Assembly: GCA_964404605.1 (NCBI GenBank)
Contig: CAYOKT010000040.1
Coordinates: forward strand, 1 to 25,749
Direction of reading: 5' to 3'
From: CAYOKT01 sp964404605
Lineage (GTDB): Bacteria > Electryoneota > Electryoneia > Electryoneales > Electryoneaceae
DNA: 25,749 nt
Part shown: positions 24,351 through 25,749 of the stretch, in pieces
How the letters are laid out: the number at the start of each line of letters is the position of its first letter
How positions within the stretch are numbered: position 1 is the stretch's first letter
Program-made: the position numbers and the translations under genes
Notes under the pieces: model-generated
What the model was told of the DNA's origin: nothing
What the model saw: only the letters and a program-made list of their open reading frames with translations
Databases searched by the model: none

Positions 24351-25310
24351 ATGAAAACGATGCGAACCCTGCCGGCTCTCCTTCTTCCCGGGCTTCTCGC
24401 TTGCACCGCCGCGGCACAGGATCTCTCCGGGATTCCCGGCGCCTTCGCCGACATCGGGCTGGGTACCCGGCCCCTCGGGATGGGCGGGGCCTACGTGGCG
24501 GTGCAGGACGGCGAGAACGCCGCCCGCTGGAACCCCGCCGCCCTCGCCCGCGGCGGCCCGCGAGCCGCGGGGTTCACCTGGACGAACCAGTTCAACCTCA
24601 TCCCCTACAACTACCTCACCGCCGGGATTCCGGGGAAGAGCTGGGGCGTGGGGCTGTTCGCCGAAACCGCCGGGGATGACGTGCTCCGGGAAACCACCAT
24701 CGCGGCGGCGGGAGCGGTCTCCTCGGACCAGGCCGCCTTCCTCGCGCCGCTGAAACGGTGGCTGCCGGGGGTGAGCCTCGGGCTGACCGCGAAGGTGCGC
24801 CTGGCGAGCTACGGCAACAACACGGATTCCGGCCCGGGTCAGGTGACCGGGGACGCCTTCGGGTACGGCCTCGACATCGGGCTGCTGTGGACCGTGCCCA
24901 AGATCAAGGGGCTGAGCATGGCCCTCGTCGGCCGCGACCTGGTCAACGTGATCAACTGGAACAGCAGCGCGAAGGGGAGCTACGGCGAGGGGGTGCCCGC
25001 CGCGGTCGTCTACGGCCTGGCCTACCAGCCCTCGCGGCGGACCCTGCTGGCGCTGGACATGCAGCCCGCGCTCTACGGCGACACCCACTGGCGCACGGCC
25101 GTCGGGGTCGAGATGCGCCCGTTCTCCGCCATCGCCCTGCGGGGCGGCGTGGCGCAGAACCTCGGCAGCCGCTGGCTGAACCGGGATGTCACCCTCGGGA
25201 TCGGGGTGGACGTGGACCTCGGCGCCCGCTCCACCCTGCAGGCCGGGGTGGCCTACCTGTTCGATGAGCTGGTGAACACCCCGCGCGTCAGCCTCAGCTT
25301 CCTGTGGTGA
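24351..25310 (+). CDS. PorV/PorQ-family (UPF0164-like) outer-membrane protein
   Basis: A 319-residue exported beta-barrel protein. After a signal peptide (MRTLPALLLPGLLACTAAA, cleaved before QDLSG) comes the family hallmark ADIGLGTRPLGMGGAYVAVQDGENAARWNPAALA, close to the N-terminus of PorV/PorQ and UPF0164 proteins. The rest is strand-rich with repeated GxGL and ALDMQP-type hairpins, and the chain ends SLSFLW, an aromatic barrel terminus. In Bacteroidota PorV helps carry cargo of the type 9 secretion system at the outer membrane; whether this homologue does the same is unknown. ATG 24351 has GGGGAG (24338-24343) seven bases upstream and begins 16 bases after the giant gene's stop, so the two are almost certainly co-transcribed. 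The family call is strong. Confidence 0.88.
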   Translation: MKTMRTLPALLLPGLLACTAAAQDLSGIPGAFADIGLGTRPLGMGGAYVAVQDGENAARWNPAALARGGPRAAGFTWTNQFNLIPYNYLTAGIPGKSWGVGLFAETAGDDVLRETTIAAAGAVSSDQAAFLAPLKRWLPGVSLGLTAKVRLASYGNNTDSGPGQVTGDAFGYGLDIGLLWTVPKIKGLSMALVGRDLVNVINWNSSAKGSYGEGVPAAVVYGLAYQPSRRTLLALDMQPALYGDTHWRTAVGVEMRPFSAIALRGGVAQNLGSRWLNRDVTLGIGVDVDLGARSTLQAGVAYLFDELVNTPRVSLSFLW

Positions 25311-25450
25311 CGGGGCTTTCGATGTGCTGCTGGAAGGTGAGGCAGGTGGTGCGCAGCCCGGGAGCTGCCTGCCACGCCGTAGCTGAAGGCCTTGGTGGGA
25401 CTGCATCCCGGGGAAATGTTGCTTCGTGGAATCGACCTGCGGTATCGTTT

Positions 25451-25479
25451 TGCAGGGGCACGGCGCGCCGTGCCCCTAC
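25451..25479. repeat. Palindromic repeat (family B), copy 2
   Basis: Identical over 29 bp to 12516-12544. The perfect 24-bp palindrome is 25454-25477. Confidence 0.9.
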
Positions 25480-25499
25480 ACTCGCTTCGTTTTCCCGGC

Positions 25500-25531
25500 G
25501 GGTGGCCCGGGGCTTGCCCCGGGTTTCATAA
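25500..25531 (-). repeat. Dispersed palindromic repeat (family A), copy 3
   Basis: Read on the minus strand it has the TTATGAAA lead, core arms CCCGGGGC and GCCCCGGG separated by two bases, and the CCACCC tail. It is the closest match to copy 1 at 20-53, in the opposite orientation. Confidence 0.75.
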
Positions 25532-25640
25532 AGGTTTCCGTGACGAATGAACTATCTGTTCCCGGCGAGGTTTCTCGATTATAGCCTTTTATGTTGTGCA
25601 ATACCTTTTATTCTGTTATGTAGTATGATAGAAAACTATC

Positions 25641-25672
25641 AAACCCTGTCATCAGAGCTGACAGGGCCACCC
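25641..25672 (+). repeat. Family-A-like hairpin leading into the tandem array
   Basis: AAA is followed by arms CCCTGTCA (25644-25651) and TGACAGGG (25659-25666) around a seven-base loop and then CCACCC. The layout is that of family A, but the core sequence differs. A second hairpin, TGATAG/CTATCA (25626-25641), lies directly upstream. Confidence 0.5.
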
Positions 25673-25749
25673 TACGACAGGGACATCCTACGATAGGGCC
25701 ACCCTACGACAGGGACATCCTACGATAGGGCCACCCTACGACAGGGACA
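25664..25749 (+). repeat. 16/32-bp tandem repeat array, truncated by the window end
   Basis: Two full 32-bp units (25664-25695 and 25696-25727) and 22 bp of a third are identical. Each unit is two related 16-mers, GGGCCACCCTACGACA and GGGACATCCTACGATA, differing at three positions. The array continues beyond the window, so its copy number is unknown. Confidence 0.92.

Larger units (their letters stand above)
25311..25749. other. Gene-free region with several repeat families
   Basis: No credible gene is present. From left to right it holds a family-B palindrome, a family-A repeat, an AT-rich patch of about 100 bp (25535-25643) unlike the rest of the window, two adjacent hairpins (25626-25641 and 25644-25666), and a tandem array running off the end. 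A terminator for the surface operon is expected here but none with a T-run was seen. Confidence 0.7.

Noticed and set aside
25664..25749. CRISPR array with AT-rich leader
   Set aside because: The 32-bp units abut each other with no unique spacers, and no cas gene is present.

Overview
The window is high-GC bacterial DNA, about two thirds GC by eye, with tightly packed operons and intergenic gaps full of palindromic repeats. Three things point to an uncultured, Gram-negative-type lineage related to the FCB group (Eisenbacteria, Krumholzibacteriota, Latescibacterota, Zixibacteria and similar): two outer-membrane proteins with the 'NPA' motif seen in PorV/FadL-like families, a giant secreted protein built from carboxypeptidase-regulatory-like repeats and ending in a FlgD-like domain, and a ferredoxin-dependent 2-oxoacid oxidoreductase operon. 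The phylum is inferred from gene content only. No rRNA, tRNA, CRISPR array, transposase or phage gene was seen.

Layout. 1-506: gene-free leader with a palindromic repeat, a long inverted repeat and a weak hairpin/T-run. 507-3370: four-gene operon korD-korA-korB-korC for a four-subunit 2-oxoacid:ferredoxin oxidoreductase. 3411-4394: a HigBA-like toxin-antitoxin cassette of lower GC with its own sigma70 promoter and operator, bounded by two identical 36-bp repeats that each contain a perfect terminator-like hairpin. 4585-6161: two-gene operon for a bacterial PH-domain membrane protein and a membrane-anchored SRPBCC protein with a Glu/Pro/Lys-rich N-terminal region. 6194-7770 (minus): FetAB-type ABC exporter. 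8034-9542: lipoprotein 5'-nucleotidase of the UshA family. 9670-12209: a 98-residue three-TM protein coupled to a hybrid histidine kinase. 12210-12664: gene-free mosaic of palindromes. 12665-14074 (minus): TPR-like protein with two C-terminal membrane segments. 14293-25310: an outer-membrane protein, a 2,846-residue secreted repeat protein, and a PorV-like outer-membrane protein, apparently one operon. 25311-25749: a second gene-free palindrome mosaic running into a 16/32-bp tandem array that continues past the window.

The most interesting unit is the 11-kb surface cluster at 14293-25310. A giant protein with about 22 tandem beta-sandwich-like modules lies between two outer-membrane-protein genes, the first overlapping it by 11 nt and the second 16 nt behind it. 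This suggests a dedicated export or surface-display unit, possibly analogous to PorV-dependent type 9 secretion, but that is an inference. The second system worth a look is the toxin-antitoxin cassette framed by duplicated terminator repeats.
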